A stretch of DNA of 64,000 nt from Halobacteriovorax marinus (GCA_002163155.1 MAAO01000002.1:496001-560000), one strand, 5' to 3'; positions 54,454-63,949 are shown, numbered from the stretch's first letter. The notes: a model not told the origin generated them from the sequence alone. Made by a program: numbers and translations.

Positions 54454-54487
54454 ACACTTTGGCCAGGTCCAAGAAGGGCCAAAGTGT
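54454..54487. terminator. 11 bp perfect hairpin, possible terminator
   Basis: ACACTTTGGCC (54454-54464) and GGCCAAAGTGT (54477-54487) pair completely with a 12-base loop. No T-run, so it may instead be part of a structured RNA. Confidence 0.5.
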
Positions 54488-54569
54488 TCTGATTTCAATC
54501 TGGCTCCAAGATAACGTACTGATTTTATATGTTAATAAGTTGGCACGGGGCCTGCTATAAGTAAGACAA

Positions 54570-54724
54570 TTGGTTGGTACCAATGGCCTTGATCAGCAAC
54601 TCGTAATTGCTCAAAATCCCACCTTAGCCAACCTCACTAATAATGGTCCGAATGGATCTTATCTCAAACTACAAATACCCTATCTTTCAATTACAACTGA
54701 ACTCTGATCAAGGCCCTCTTTTTA
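54570..54724 (+). ncRNA. Candidate structured RNA, 6S-like rod
   Basis: GGCCTTGATCAG (54585-54596) is the exact complement of CTGATCAAGGCC (54704-54715). Inside, GTAATTG (54603-54609) pairs with CAATTAC (54688-54694), and GGTCC/GGATC close a GAAT loop near 54645-54656. The result is a long rod with a large central bubble, about 130-150 nt, the overall shape of 6S RNA. A T-run (CTCTTTTTATTTT) follows on the plus strand, and a TATAAG about 25 bp upstream could be a -10. No convincing ORF is present. 6S identity is inference. Confidence 0.45.
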
Positions 54725-55639
54725 TTTTAGGACCTGATCAATATCTTTAAATCCATTTTTAATGGCCAAGCTTCTCGCTGTTTGATTCTTTTGATTTCTA
54801 AGAGTGAGACTAGCCCCTTTAGCTTTAAGTAGCTCCACAAGCTTTATAAAGCCCTCAGAGCTCGCGTAATGAAGAGCTGTATTGCCATCGAGATCTTGTT
54901 GATTAATCTTAGCTTTTCCATTTAAGAGCAGTTTAGCGACTTCTAAATGGCCGCTTCTGGCAGCGTTCATGAGATAGGAGAAGTTGTTCTTATTCCAAGT
55001 ATGATTGACATTTGCACCTCTACTAATAAGTAGAGAAACCATTTCCTCGTGAGCTCCACCTAAGGCCATCGTGAGAGCGTCCGCCCCCAGTTTATTTTCA
55101 GTGTGAATATTAGCTCCACTCTCAACGAGATATTTAAGAACTGCAAAGTTCTCGCTACCTGCTGCTTCCATGAGGGGAGTGATCTTATCTCTATCGGCGA
55201 TATTTATATCTGCTTTTAGATCTTCTACTATATATTTTATAAATTCCAAGTTTCCATTAAAACTGGCCCTAGTCAGTAGTGTTCTACCGTCTTCTTTAGA
55301 ATATTCATTAATAGTTGTTTTTAATATTGGATTGTTTTCCACAAAAGTTTTGAAGAGACGTAGGTCTCTCTTTCTGATGAGGATATCACTTTGATGAGAG
55401 AGGGGAAGGGCTTCAAAGCTCTGACTCTCTCTTTGATTGACGACTTTATCAAGGGACTCATGGTCATGTTGATGATGGTCATCGTGATCTTTTTCACTTA
55501 ATTGATTCTCTGACAGATGACTATCAATTTGCGATTGTATTGGATCTGGTGAATCAGTGAAGAAGAAAGTGTTTATCGTTACAACTGCTAACCATACAGT
55601 TGTAACGAGGAATAAAATTTTTAAATACTTTAAGTTCAT
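54722..55639 (-). CDS. Membrane-anchored ankyrin-repeat protein
   Basis: A 305-residue protein with one N-terminal membrane helix (ILFLVTTVWLAVVTINTFFF), a His/Asp-rich linker (HDDHHQHDHES), and then about six ankyrin repeats from residue 110 on (DGRTLLTRASFNGNLEFIKY, KITPLMEAAGSENFAVLKYL, ADALTMALGGAHEEMVSLL and so on). It would present a protein-binding surface in the periplasm. The histidine cluster might bind metal. It starts 9 bp after the end of dacB and may share its transcript. Confidence 0.85.
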   Translation of the reverse strand: MNLKYLKILFLVTTVWLAVVTINTFFFTDSPDPIQSQIDSHLSENQLSEKDHDDHHQHDHESLDKVVNQRESQSFEALPLSHQSDILIRKRDLRLFKTFVENNPILKTTINEYSKEDGRTLLTRASFNGNLEFIKYIVEDLKADINIADRDKITPLMEAAGSENFAVLKYLVESGANIHTENKLGADALTMALGGAHEEMVSLLISRGANVNHTWNKNNFSYLMNAARSGHLEVAKLLLNGKAKINQQDLDGNTALHYASSEGFIKLVELLKAKGASLTLRNQKNQTARSLAIKNGFKDIDQVLK

Positions 55640-55648
55640 GCATCTATT

Positions 55649-56974
55649 TTAGCGCATAACCTCAAAAGCAGGGAAGAAATATTCTTTGTTATATTCTACT
55701 TTCTCTCCGCCACCATAATCGGCCACGAGTTTATTGACTATTTCATTTTGCGCGGCTTTGGCGTGACCTTTCCAACCTCTTAGCTGATGAAAGACTCCAA
55801 AGTAGTGCTCACCTTGTTTGGTACTGACTTTTCCTGCTAGGGCAGAGGTGTGAAAGAGCGTCCCTGTTTTCGCCATGACGGCATTTTTCAACTTGGGAGA
55901 AAGAAATCTCTTTCTAATAGTAGACTTTGTTGCCCCTGAAGAATCTATATCACTTCCTGCTACTGCTACGATTTGTTGCAGAGACTTTTGATACTCTATC
56001 ATTGTATCGTTTAAGTCTTCTACGATTCTTACAATGAGAGAACAAGTGGCGTAGTTGTCTTGCCGCTTAGAGTTCTTATATGTAGGAAGACCAGAGCCTG
56101 AATAAATTTTTATACTTGATTCATTTTCAGAAAATTTCTTTCTATCTACATCAAGGTTTGGATACCAGCTCTCTACTTTCTCAGCGATGAATTTATCAAA
56201 TTCAACTTCGCCTCCAAGTTTATCAAAAACTTGATCAGCAATGAAATTATTGGACTTTATATTCATGGCCTTTAAGTACTTCACTAGTTCTGGAGAAAGA
56301 TGAAGGCTCACCTTTGCTTCTGGATCATTTGCCAGAGGGTTTTCTTTTAGAAAAGAAACTTCTTTAACACTAAGGTTTAAGTCATCAATACTTTCTCTTA
56401 TTTCTAGAGTTGTTAACACTTCACTAGGTGTCTCTTTAACAAAAGACTTATAAGCAACTTTTAACTTATTCCAAGCAGGTGTGTGGAAGAAGTCTTTTAA
56501 GTTTGCCGCTGTTCTAGATTTCTTAACTTTAAAGATATCTCCAACATAACCTTCAGCATTAGTGAAAACTCGCAGATTAGAATCAAAAGTTATTTTATCT
56601 AATTCAGTGATACCCATATTATTTAACTGAGAGAGAATGAAGAATAACTTTCTCTTAGAGAAAATAGGGTCTTTATCACCAACGATGTGGAGGTGTTTAT
56701 CTTTTAAATAGAACTGGCTCTTAAAGTGATACTCTGGAGTGAGCTTATTAATCGCCCAATAAGTAGTAACAAGTTTAGAAACAGAAGCCAGCCTAACTTT
56801 CATATGGGGATTTGATCCTCTGACCTTTCCCTTTGAATCAGTGAAACAAAAAGCATGGTGCTCAGGTGACATATTGTAATTATCTAAGATGAGTTCCCAA
56901 CCAGACTTTGCAAAAACACTTGGAGTGGTGGCAAGTCCTAGTAGCACACTAGTCGCTATAAATTTTCTGAGCAT
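55649..56974 (-). CDS. dacB: PBP4-type D-alanyl-D-alanine carboxypeptidase/endopeptidase (S13)
   Basis: A 441-residue periplasmic protein with a signal peptide (SVLLGLATTPSVFA). The S13 active site is complete: SxxK at Ser64-Lys67 (RLASVSKLV), SxN in IKSNNFIADQVF and KTG in MAKTGTLFHTS. It cuts peptidoglycan cross-links and terminal D-Ala. Bdellovibrio uses DacB enzymes of this family to round up prey (literature); a predatory role is inferred. I start at MLRKFIATS (56974), preceded by AAGGGGAATACT; the frame is open from 56989. Confidence 0.93.
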   Translation of the reverse strand: MLRKFIATSVLLGLATTPSVFAKSGWELILDNYNMSPEHHAFCFTDSKGKVRGSNPHMKVRLASVSKLVTTYWAINKLTPEYHFKSQFYLKDKHLHIVGDKDPIFSKRKLFFILSQLNNMGITELDKITFDSNLRVFTNAEGYVGDIFKVKKSRTAANLKDFFHTPAWNKLKVAYKSFVKETPSEVLTTLEIRESIDDLNLSVKEVSFLKENPLANDPEAKVSLHLSPELVKYLKAMNIKSNNFIADQVFDKLGGEVEFDKFIAEKVESWYPNLDVDRKKFSENESSIKIYSGSGLPTYKNSKRQDNYATCSLIVRIVEDLNDTMIEYQKSLQQIVAVAGSDIDSSGATKSTIRKRFLSPKLKNAVMAKTGTLFHTSALAGKVSTKQGEHYFGVFHQLRGWKGHAKAAQNEIVNKLVADYGGGEKVEYNKEYFFPAFEVMR

Positions 56975-57107
56975 AGTATTCCCCTTCACATGAGTGAACT
57001 TCTAAAGTGGAGAGGTTATCCCTTAAATATATGTGAATGACAAGATGCGTTATAATAAATACCTATTGTAGGAAATAGGCTCGAATAAATCTCGTAAGAA
57101 CGGGTAG

Positions 57108-57749
57108 TTAACCCGCTTTTAGAATAGGGAGAATGTCTTTAATCCCCCCAATAATCATCTCAATTGAGATGGCGAGAAGGATAATACCCATGATTCTAGT
57201 CATGACATTTAGTCCTATGGTTCCAATCTTTTGCCCGATTCTCTCAGAAGAAGTAAGAATGAGCTTAATGATAAAACCAATAATTACAATTGCAATGACG
57301 GCTCCAATCCAGTGGTAAGAAGTTGTGAAGGTCTTGGCGTGAATAATGGACGTGGAAATTGCCCCAGGTCCTGAGAGCAGGGGAATCGCTAGGGGAACAA
57401 TTCCAATTTCTCTTAGATCTTCCATTTCGGTGATTTCTTCAGGATTAATTTTAGCGTTTGAAGATTGTGCCTGGATCATACTAAAGGCCATGGATGAAAG
57501 TAAGAGTCCACCACCAATGGTGAATGAGGCGATACTGATTCCAAAGAATTCAAGCACACTCTGGCCTATGATCAGACTTATGATAATAGTCACTACAACG
57601 GCTATTGAGCAGGACTTAGCGATTTTACTAATTTGAGATTCACTACTATTTCTGGTGATGTTGATGAAAATTGGAATGATTCCAATGGGGTTTAAAATTG
57701 AAATAAGGGTGATCGAAAATTTTATAATGTCATTAAATGCCAGTTCCAT
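57108..57749 (-). CDS. MarC-family (UPF0056) membrane protein
   Basis: A 213-residue inner-membrane protein with six hydrophobic helices. ISILNPIGIIPIFINIT, GGGLLLSSMAFSMIQ, and LAIPLLSGPGAISTSIIH are the MarC signature. The function of the family is unknown; an earlier link to antibiotic resistance was not confirmed. I prefer the ATG at 57749; the frame could start with GTG at 57770. It is divergent from the lysozyme-like gene. Confidence 0.93.
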   Translation of the reverse strand: MELAFNDIIKFSITLISILNPIGIIPIFINITRNSSESQISKIAKSCSIAVVVTIIISLIIGQSVLEFFGISIASFTIGGGLLLSSMAFSMIQAQSSNAKINPEEITEMEDLREIGIVPLAIPLLSGPGAISTSIIHAKTFTTSYHWIGAVIAIVIIGFIIKLILTSSERIGQKIGTIGLNVMTRIMGIILLAISIEMIIGGIKDILPILKAG

Positions 57750-57875
57750 AAGCCGTTTCCAGAGTTTCACTGTGAATATTTTGCTCTAAGTATACATCAA
57801 TTCACATTTTTTTAACGGATTTATAGACCCTACCGATCAGTTTCACAAGACGAAGAAATTAATTTCGGAGGTAGT

Positions 57876-59021
57876 GTGAAAAAAAGGATACTTTTACTCG
57901 GTCTTATAATGATCGTAAATTCTGTAAGTGCCATGAGTTTATTTCGCTCTCGTAGACCTGAGCCGGAACCAGATCCTGTGCCCCCTGTTCAGATCCCTAG
58001 TGATCCTCCGGCGCAAACTCCAGACCCCACACCTTCGCCCATTAATTTTATTGAAGTGGCAGACCAGGTAGGGAAGAGTGTAGATAGTTATTTTGGAAAC
58101 TATCAAGCTTTAGACACCAGACGAGTTGATTCACTTGAGCACGAAAGTGATTACTGTGAAATAGAGTTAGAAGAACACCAGAAATTTAGTGAACGCGTGA
58201 GTTACTTTGTAGAATTGCAATTAGAAGATACCAAAACTCACTTAGCCTATCTGGCACCCTATTATGCAGTACCAAGAGATAATGATGATTTTCATCTCTC
58301 TGGTTTAGCACAGAGACCACTTTGTCACTCTACTAGTTCGTCCCTTAGGAAAACTCTTAAGAAAAGTGATAGAGTTCCTGGCTCTTCAGTTATCTCAAAA
58401 ATGAATACCTTCGAAGAGAAAGTTAATTCTCTTAGAACTCAAATGATTGCTGGAAGTGATGAGGCAAAAATGGAATTATCGAAGATTTGGTCCAGATTCT
58501 TCTCTTGCCTAGCTTACACGGAGAGCTTATCGACTGCAGATTCATCCAGCTCACAGAAAGTAGCGAAGAAGTACGCTCCCAGTGGATATAGAAAACCTGC
58601 CGGTGTAAAATTTTACGAGGACCCATATCAAGACGAAGCTTCAAAACTCAATATTGGAATGTATCAATTTACACCTAAGGGTAGTGGAAATATAAATGCT
58701 TGTTTAAAGAGTTGGAATGATCGCTACCCAAGTTGCCAAGTCGCTACGGGAAGTTCTCGATCAGAGTTGGTGCGAGTTTTTGGATCATCACTGCAGACTA
58801 TGAATGCATTTTGTGGAGTGAATAAAATCGTACAAACTTTCTCGGTACAATTAAATAGTACAAAATCCTCTGCCATCCATCCTAGTAATAGTGGTAGGTC
58901 TAAGAGTGATCGCTGTGTGACACCTTTTATATATTCAGGTTACGCCTACAATCACTTCGGACCCCTAATGAACTCTACCAGAAGTAATCTTTCAAAACTC
59001 ATGACTTGTGTGATGAAATAG
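57876..59021 (+). CDS. Secreted lysozyme-like protein
   Basis: A 381-residue protein with a signal peptide (ILLLGLIMIVNSVSA) and a proline-rich linker (PEPEPDPVPPVQIPSDPP). The C-terminal half contains FFSCLAYTESL, in which the glutamate has the position of the catalytic residue of lysozyme/transglycosylase folds, then KLNIGMYQFTPKGSGNINACLKSWN and a final FGPLMNSTRSNL. Eight or so cysteines suggest disulfides. Bdellovibrio makes a deacetylation-specific lysozyme (DslA) for leaving prey; a similar job here is a guess. The GTG start follows TTCGGAGGTAGT. Confidence 0.6.
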   Translation: MKKRILLLGLIMIVNSVSAMSLFRSRRPEPEPDPVPPVQIPSDPPAQTPDPTPSPINFIEVADQVGKSVDSYFGNYQALDTRRVDSLEHESDYCEIELEEHQKFSERVSYFVELQLEDTKTHLAYLAPYYAVPRDNDDFHLSGLAQRPLCHSTSSSLRKTLKKSDRVPGSSVISKMNTFEEKVNSLRTQMIAGSDEAKMELSKIWSRFFSCLAYTESLSTADSSSSQKVAKKYAPSGYRKPAGVKFYEDPYQDEASKLNIGMYQFTPKGSGNINACLKSWNDRYPSCQVATGSSRSELVRVFGSSLQTMNAFCGVNKIVQTFSVQLNSTKSSAIHPSNSGRSKSDRCVTPFIYSGYAYNHFGPLMNSTRSNLSKLMTCVMK

Positions 59022-59035
59022 TCGATGAAATAAGT

Positions 59036-59073
59036 CTGTCTTTTCGTGAAATGAAAAGACAGAAAATTTTTAA
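59036..59073 (+). terminator. Terminator after the lysozyme-like gene
   Basis: TCTGTCTTTTC (59036-59046) pairs with GAAAAGACAGA (59054-59064), an 11 bp stem, followed by AAATTTTT. Confidence 0.85.
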
Positions 59074-59133
59074 TGCCAAACCCTTTGTAAGTTTCTAGAA
59101 TAACTCTATTCAACTTTAACAAAGGGATTTGTT

Positions 59134-60435
59134 TTGATAAAAACTCTACTAGTCATGATGACTTTATGTACAAGCCTAAGTGCTTTTTCTAAAACTCCAA
59201 AATTTCACCAAAATAGATTAATCGTAAAGTTAAAAGAAGGACAGACTCTTCCTAATAACTCAACGATTACAAGTTCTATGCACCTTTTTAAAAATACTTA
59301 CATTGTAAGAACAAATTCTCTAATTGCTTTAGAATCTGCTCTTAAAGAAAATGCTAGTGTTCAATCGGTTAATAGAGATTACTTCTCTGGTAGAGAGAAA
59401 CTTCCTACTGCTAAAAATGTAGAGAAGCTAGCTCACGGAGCCAATAAATTAAACACTCCATTTAATGATCCAGGTTTAAGAAAACTTTGGGCGTTTAAGG
59501 CAAGTTCTAATAATGGAATGGGTGTTCTTCCTGCTTACGAAAACTACGACTCTTCAAACTCTGAAAGAATTATTGTTGCCGTTGTTGATACGGGAGTTGA
59601 TTACAACCACGAAGATTTAAAAGATATTATGTGGATCAACGAAGGTGAGATTCCTGGGAATGGAATTGATGACGATGAAAATGGTTACATTGACGATATC
59701 CACGGGATCAATACTCTTGTAAGAGATGCACAGGGGAAGGCGACAATGGATATGATGGATGGTCATAGTCATGGTTCTCATGTCTCTGGAACAATTGGCG
59801 CCACACAAAATAATGGAATTGGAATCGCCGGTGTTGCTTCTAACGTAAGAATTATGGGAATCAGAACTGTTCCAAACTCTTCTGATGAAACAGATGTAGA
59901 TGTAGCGGAAGCTTTTATTTATGCCGCTAAGAATGGTGCTAGAATTATCAACTGCTCGTTTGGTAAAGCTCACAATGAAGGTGGAATGCTAGTTAAAGAG
60001 ACGATTGATTATATCGGTTCTGAATATGGTGTTCTTGTTGTTGCTGCCGCTGGAAATAGCTCACGTGATATTGATAGAAGATTAACGTATCCTGCATCTT
60101 TTACTAGTGAAACTCTCTTAGTAGTAGCATCTACAAGTAAGAGAGGGGGAATGTCATATTTCTCTAATTACGGAAAAGTAAATGTAGACGTTGCTGCTCC
60201 TGGTTCTGGAATTTATTCTACGACTCCTGGAAATAGATACGGAAATATGTCAGGGACTTCAATGGCCTCTCCAAACACTGCTGGTGTTGCTGCTGAAATC
60301 CTTTCAAGAAATCCTGCCTTAACTCCTGTGGAGCTTAAAGAAGTGATCATGAGAACTGTTAGCAAGGGAAGAAGATACTCTGCTAAGGTTGTCTCTGGTG
60401 GTCTCGTTGATTTAAGTGCTGCTGTTAAAGAATAA
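59134..60435 (+). CDS. Secreted subtilisin-family serine protease (S8)
   Basis: A 433-residue protease with a signal peptide (LLVMMTLCTSLSAFS) and an I9-type propeptide (about 25-85: RLIVKLKEGQTLP ... VQSVNRDY). The catalytic triad is Asp152 (VAVVDTGVDYNHEDL), His213 (GHSHGSHVSGTIG) and Ser376 (GTSMASPNTAG), with the oxyanion asparagine in AAAGNSS. A calcium-like loop NGIDDDENGYIDD follows the Asp. The start is TTG at 59134 with AAAGGGA upstream. Predatory bacteria secrete many such proteases; role in prey digestion inferred. Confidence 0.95.
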   Translation: MIKTLLVMMTLCTSLSAFSKTPKFHQNRLIVKLKEGQTLPNNSTITSSMHLFKNTYIVRTNSLIALESALKENASVQSVNRDYFSGREKLPTAKNVEKLAHGANKLNTPFNDPGLRKLWAFKASSNNGMGVLPAYENYDSSNSERIIVAVVDTGVDYNHEDLKDIMWINEGEIPGNGIDDDENGYIDDIHGINTLVRDAQGKATMDMMDGHSHGSHVSGTIGATQNNGIGIAGVASNVRIMGIRTVPNSSDETDVDVAEAFIYAAKNGARIINCSFGKAHNEGGMLVKETIDYIGSEYGVLVVAAAGNSSRDIDRRLTYPASFTSETLLVVASTSKRGGMSYFSNYGKVNVDVAAPGSGIYSTTPGNRYGNMSGTSMASPNTAGVAAEILSRNPALTPVELKEVIMRTVSKGRRYSAKVVSGGLVDLSAAVKE

Positions 60436-60457
60436 TGATTGACACTTATTAGATGAG

Positions 60458-60484
60458 AAGGCGTCCGTTTGGGCGCCTTTTTTT
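60458..60484 (+). terminator. Rho-independent terminator after the subtilase gene
   Basis: AAGGCGTCC (60458-60466) and GGGCGCCTT (60471-60479), one G-T pair, loop GTTT, followed by a T-run. It also lies at the stop codon of the convergent gene. Confidence 0.92.
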
Positions 60485-61184
60485 ATTCCTCAAAGAAATC
60501 TCCTAAATCTTCAACTTTAGTCTTCTTACTCTTTTTCTCTGTCCAGCTCTTTGAGGTGGGAAAGTGGTAAACTGTGCTGGAGGGTTTTCTGTAAGTAGTT
60601 TTAGGCCTATAGGTGTATTTCTTCTTTGGAGTATAAGACTTTTTATAGACTGTTTTTGCTTTCGAAGGAAGAAAGTATTTAGAAGGAGTATATTTAAATT
60701 TAATAGGAGTCGATCTCTTATACGAACTGGTTGATTTTACTTTTGTAGGAGTGGCGGATTTCTTGGACAGCTCTTGTAGTAGTTGATTTTGTAAAACGGT
60801 ATTTTTTGATTTTAAGTCCGAGAGTTCCTTAAAGTTTTTCTCAGACTGTGCACTTATTTCTTTTATGACTTTTTCTAGAGAATATAATTTTCCAATAGTT
60901 TTTGCGGCACCTTTATTCTCAGCATTTGAAACCTTGTCTTTTAGATTTGAAATCTGCTTATGAAGAGCATTTATCTTTAGATCTTTTATTTGATTCTTAT
61001 TCTTCAATGTTCCACTAGAATACTTGTGAGATTTATTACTACTTTCCATCTGTTCTTTGTTATTAGCGAGCTGCTCTAACTTATCTTTAAGAGACTGGTC
61101 TTGCTTAATGAGTAAGAAGAGGAGAGTGGCACAGGTGACACTTAGGAGGGCGATAATATAGTCTTTCTTGTTTGGTTTTTTCAT
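60483..61184 (-). CDS. Membrane-anchored coiled-coil protein with Lys/Tyr/Pro-rich tail
   Basis: A 233-residue protein: cytoplasmic KKPNKKD, one membrane helix (IIALLSVTCATLLFLLI), then a coiled coil of about 120 residues (DQSLKDKLEQLANNK ... LQNQLLQELSKKS). The last 90 residues are low-complexity, rich in Lys, Thr, Ser, Tyr (YKKSYTPKKKYTYRPKTTYR), ending in an acidic LGDFFEE. It could bind peptidoglycan or another envelope protein. No family recognised. Confidence 0.65.
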   Translation of the reverse strand: MKKPNKKDYIIALLSVTCATLLFLLIKQDQSLKDKLEQLANNKEQMESSNKSHKYSSGTLKNKNQIKDLKINALHKQISNLKDKVSNAENKGAAKTIGKLYSLEKVIKEISAQSEKNFKELSDLKSKNTVLQNQLLQELSKKSATPTKVKSTSSYKRSTPIKFKYTPSKYFLPSKAKTVYKKSYTPKKKYTYRPKTTYRKPSSTVYHFPTSKSWTEKKSKKTKVEDLGDFFEE

Positions 61185-61347
61185 TGGGTCTATTTTACGA
61201 GGGTTTGTTAGAAGTTGGTTTTATTAATGTACTTACTTCTAGTTAGGAGAGTTTAAACAAGGGATGGGCGGCAATAATTGGAGGACTTCTCTCATAGTCC
61301 TAATCAAGCGTAGAAAAATGTCATGTAACTTGTTGAAATATGGTAGT

Positions 61348-62094
61348 ATGAATAACCATAGTTTTAATATAAAGGTCTCTTTGTTTTTTATAAATTTACT
61401 ACTTCTCTCATTAATGATTCTAAGTTTTCCCTTGAAAACACTTGCACAAGATGTTGAGGTTTCAATTATTGATGTTGAACCTTATGGATTGTCTGTCGGA
61501 GATCGTATTTCTGGAATTCATGCTGACTATTTAAAAAAAGTTTTAGAAATTGCAAAGATAACTTATTCCATCAATATTAAACCCTATCCTAGAGTCATAA
61601 AGGACCTTCAAGACAACAAGGCTCAGTTATCGCTTTTCTTTAAACGCTCTGATCTCATAAATACAGTAGAGATCGATAAGAGTATTGGATTTTTTAATTT
61701 CATAGTGAGTCATGTTGATTCTCCTATAACTAATATTTCCAAACTTGTAGGGAAGCACATAGGAGTTATTAGAGATGCAAAGTATGAAGATAGTTTTGAT
61801 AAAGATAAGTCTATTCAAAAAATGCAACTTGATAACTATCTGCAAGGGTTGAACTTACTAAAATTAAAAAGAGTTGATGGGTTAGTTATATCAGAAGCAG
61901 CATATTTCTTTTACTTACAAACTCACACTCAAGAAAAGAGAATCTTTTCTAAACCGATTATTTTAAATAGGAAACATAATTATATTTATTCCAATAAAAG
62001 TATTGGTATTGAAAATATCAAAAAAATACAAAAAGCGAATCAGTTTTTAATCAAGAGTGATTTTCTTGAATCTATTTTAATTAAATATAAGTAA
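61348..62094 (+). CDS. Periplasmic solute-binding protein, family 3-like
   Basis: About 248 residues with a signal peptide (FINLLLLSLMILSFPLKTLA). The fold reads VEVSIIDVEPYGLSVGDRIS, HADYLKKVLEIAKITYSI, PYPRVIKDLQDNKAQLSLFF, and KLVGKHIGVIRDAKYE, a pattern of amino-acid-binding-like proteins (SBP_bac_3). No transporter genes are adjacent, so it may be a sensor or orphan binding protein. The start at ATG 61348 is a choice; in-frame starts at 61264 and 61318 would put an odd extension before the signal peptide. Confidence 0.72.
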   Translation: MNNHSFNIKVSLFFINLLLLSLMILSFPLKTLAQDVEVSIIDVEPYGLSVGDRISGIHADYLKKVLEIAKITYSINIKPYPRVIKDLQDNKAQLSLFFKRSDLINTVEIDKSIGFFNFIVSHVDSPITNISKLVGKHIGVIRDAKYEDSFDKDKSIQKMQLDNYLQGLNLLKLKRVDGLVISEAAYFFYLQTHTQEKRIFSKPIILNRKHNYIYSNKSIGIENIKKIQKANQFLIKSDFLESILIKYK

Positions 62095-62134
62095 TCTATT
62101 AAAGAAATATACTTAAAATTGAATGTGAAAAAGA

Positions 62135-63949
62135 TCACTTATGTTTAAGTTTGATTTCTTGCATAAACTCATTAAGATCTTCTTGCTTTGGAGTTGTACC
62201 GTAGTTGGCCATTCTCTGAACAACTTTATCCTCATTCTTAATATATTCTCTTAGAGTCGTAGAGACTTCTGAATCAGTCATGGTTTCAATTTCTTTAATA
62301 AGATCTTCCGATTTTCTGGAGTCTTTCTTGGAGAAAGTAGCAGTGAAAAGTTCATCAATTTTCTTATCTAGGTTTTTTACAGTTTTGAACTGTTTGGTGA
62401 TTAAGCTTTTAACGACTATATCTACGTGTGCTCTGTAACCTTCATTTTTAAGATAGTTAATATTTTCTGTGAAAAATTCACCTCTTCCAAAGAAGTCTCT
62501 TCTGGCAAGAAAATCAGCCGTAAGATTGTCACGTATCTCTAGAAATTCTGGATCAGTAAGATAGTTATAATCTGGATTATGTTTAGATAAGTAATAGTAG
62601 TACGAAGTATGATCAAAGATGAATTGCGAGTAACAAGCATTCTCTACGGACCATTTTCTTTCAACGTTAGAACAATCTACTAGGCCTTTTGAAAGTCCGG
62701 TCACATCGTACCAAGTATTAATAAAGAAATTATTAACATAGGCCATGAACATATTGTAAGTAGGGTCTTCAGTCACAGGAAGCATAAAGGAAGCCGTAAT
62801 TGTCCCTACAGCACTAATGGCACCTAGACCTAGAACCCAATTTCTGGCCGTGGCCATAGGAGTGGACTTTTGAACCTTTTCAAAAATTCCTTGAACAGTC
62901 TTATATTTAAAACGTTCTCGTGATTTTCTTTTACTTTTCTTTCTCGAAAATAATGCTTTCCATTCTGCTCTGTGTTCAGCTTTTTGCACAAATTCAATAG
63001 CATCAGATCTTGGAATAAGGTCAGGTCTCTCAAAGAGAATATGATCAATTCTTGCTAACAGAGCGACTTGTTCCTTAGATCTAAGTGAAGCAGGAATATC
63101 ATCTATTGCAGCTCTGGCAAAATCTAATCTTCTTTGTCTGTAACCTTGCTCAACGATTTCATGAAAAATATCACTATTCTTTTGATACTCTTCAAAAATA
63201 TTTTGCGTAAATATATGATTTACATCTAATTCCTTATCAGTGATAAAGAGATCATATGCACTAAAGCTGTTAAAAGATTTTTTTTCCCAAACTGTGGTAA
63301 ATTCGCCAGCATTATTTTCTCTAATCCAGGGTAGGGTTATTTCTTCTTTTCTGTAGTGTGAGAAGTTACCAGTAGCAATATCTTTATCTTTTAATATTTC
63401 TAGCTGCATCTTAGCTTCAAATCCATTTCTTATTTTTTCGTATAATTTTCTTGGATGATCATGGTAGTTATCAACCCAACCATTTATATCTTTAAAGGCT
63501 TCTTCTACTTCCTCTCCAGTACTCGCTCCGGCCTTTCTTATAAATTCGACAGCACCAAAAGTATCTTCACCTGATTCATCATAGAACTGATAGAAAGAGG
63601 GTATGTAGTCATTATTATTTCTCTTCATGAGTTTTTGAGTCGCAGCTTCTCGCGATTCACTAAACCCATAAGGAATATCATTCTTACTAATCTTTTTATT
63701 ATCGTAAGATGCAAAAACGGTTTCAAAATATTCTCGATAATTGTCATCTTCTCTAAACTTGCTTAGCTTATGGAAACGCTTCTTCAAAATGTTATTGCTA
63801 TTAAAGAAATTATTGATGATATTTTTACAACTAGCTGTTCCTGATGCAATCATCCCGGCCGGAGTTCTATCTCTATTAATTGAAGAGCATGAATACAAGG
63901 CGAGAAGGGTAATGCTTAAAAGAATGTATTTAATTTTTAGTTTTTTCAT
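62135..63949 (-). CDS. Large lipoprotein, unknown function
   Basis: A 604-residue lipoprotein (signal ending LLALYSCSS, Cys21). The body is charged and mostly helical (EEVEEAFKDINGWVDNYHDH, SRKKSKRKSRERFKYKT). One hydrophobic stretch (ARNWVLGLGAISAVGTITASFML, about residues 368-390) may be a second membrane segment, and a YYYYLSKHNPDYNYL tyrosine-rich segment follows. Two cysteines sit near LVDCSNVERKWSVENACYS. No family recognised; similar large lipoproteins are frequent in predatory Bdellovibrionota. The region to the window end (63950-64000) holds only its upstream sequence. Confidence 0.65.
   Translation of the reverse strand: MKKLKIKYILLSITLLALYSCSSINRDRTPAGMIASGTASCKNIINNFFNSNNILKKRFHKLSKFREDDNYREYFETVFASYDNKKISKNDIPYGFSESREAATQKLMKRNNNDYIPSFYQFYDESGEDTFGAVEFIRKAGASTGEEVEEAFKDINGWVDNYHDHPRKLYEKIRNGFEAKMQLEILKDKDIATGNFSHYRKEEITLPWIRENNAGEFTTVWEKKSFNSFSAYDLFITDKELDVNHIFTQNIFEEYQKNSDIFHEIVEQGYRQRRLDFARAAIDDIPASLRSKEQVALLARIDHILFERPDLIPRSDAIEFVQKAEHRAEWKALFSRKKSKRKSRERFKYKTVQGIFEKVQKSTPMATARNWVLGLGAISAVGTITASFMLPVTEDPTYNMFMAYVNNFFINTWYDVTGLSKGLVDCSNVERKWSVENACYSQFIFDHTSYYYYLSKHNPDYNYLTDPEFLEIRDNLTADFLARRDFFGRGEFFTENINYLKNEGYRAHVDIVVKSLITKQFKTVKNLDKKIDELFTATFSKKDSRKSEDLIKEIETMTDSEVSTTLREYIKNEDKVVQRMANYGTTPKQEDLNEFMQEIKLKHK

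Noticed and set aside
54380-54583. 67-codon minus-strand frame
   Set aside because: It has no recognisable domain or good start and coincides with perfect hairpins of the candidate RNA region.
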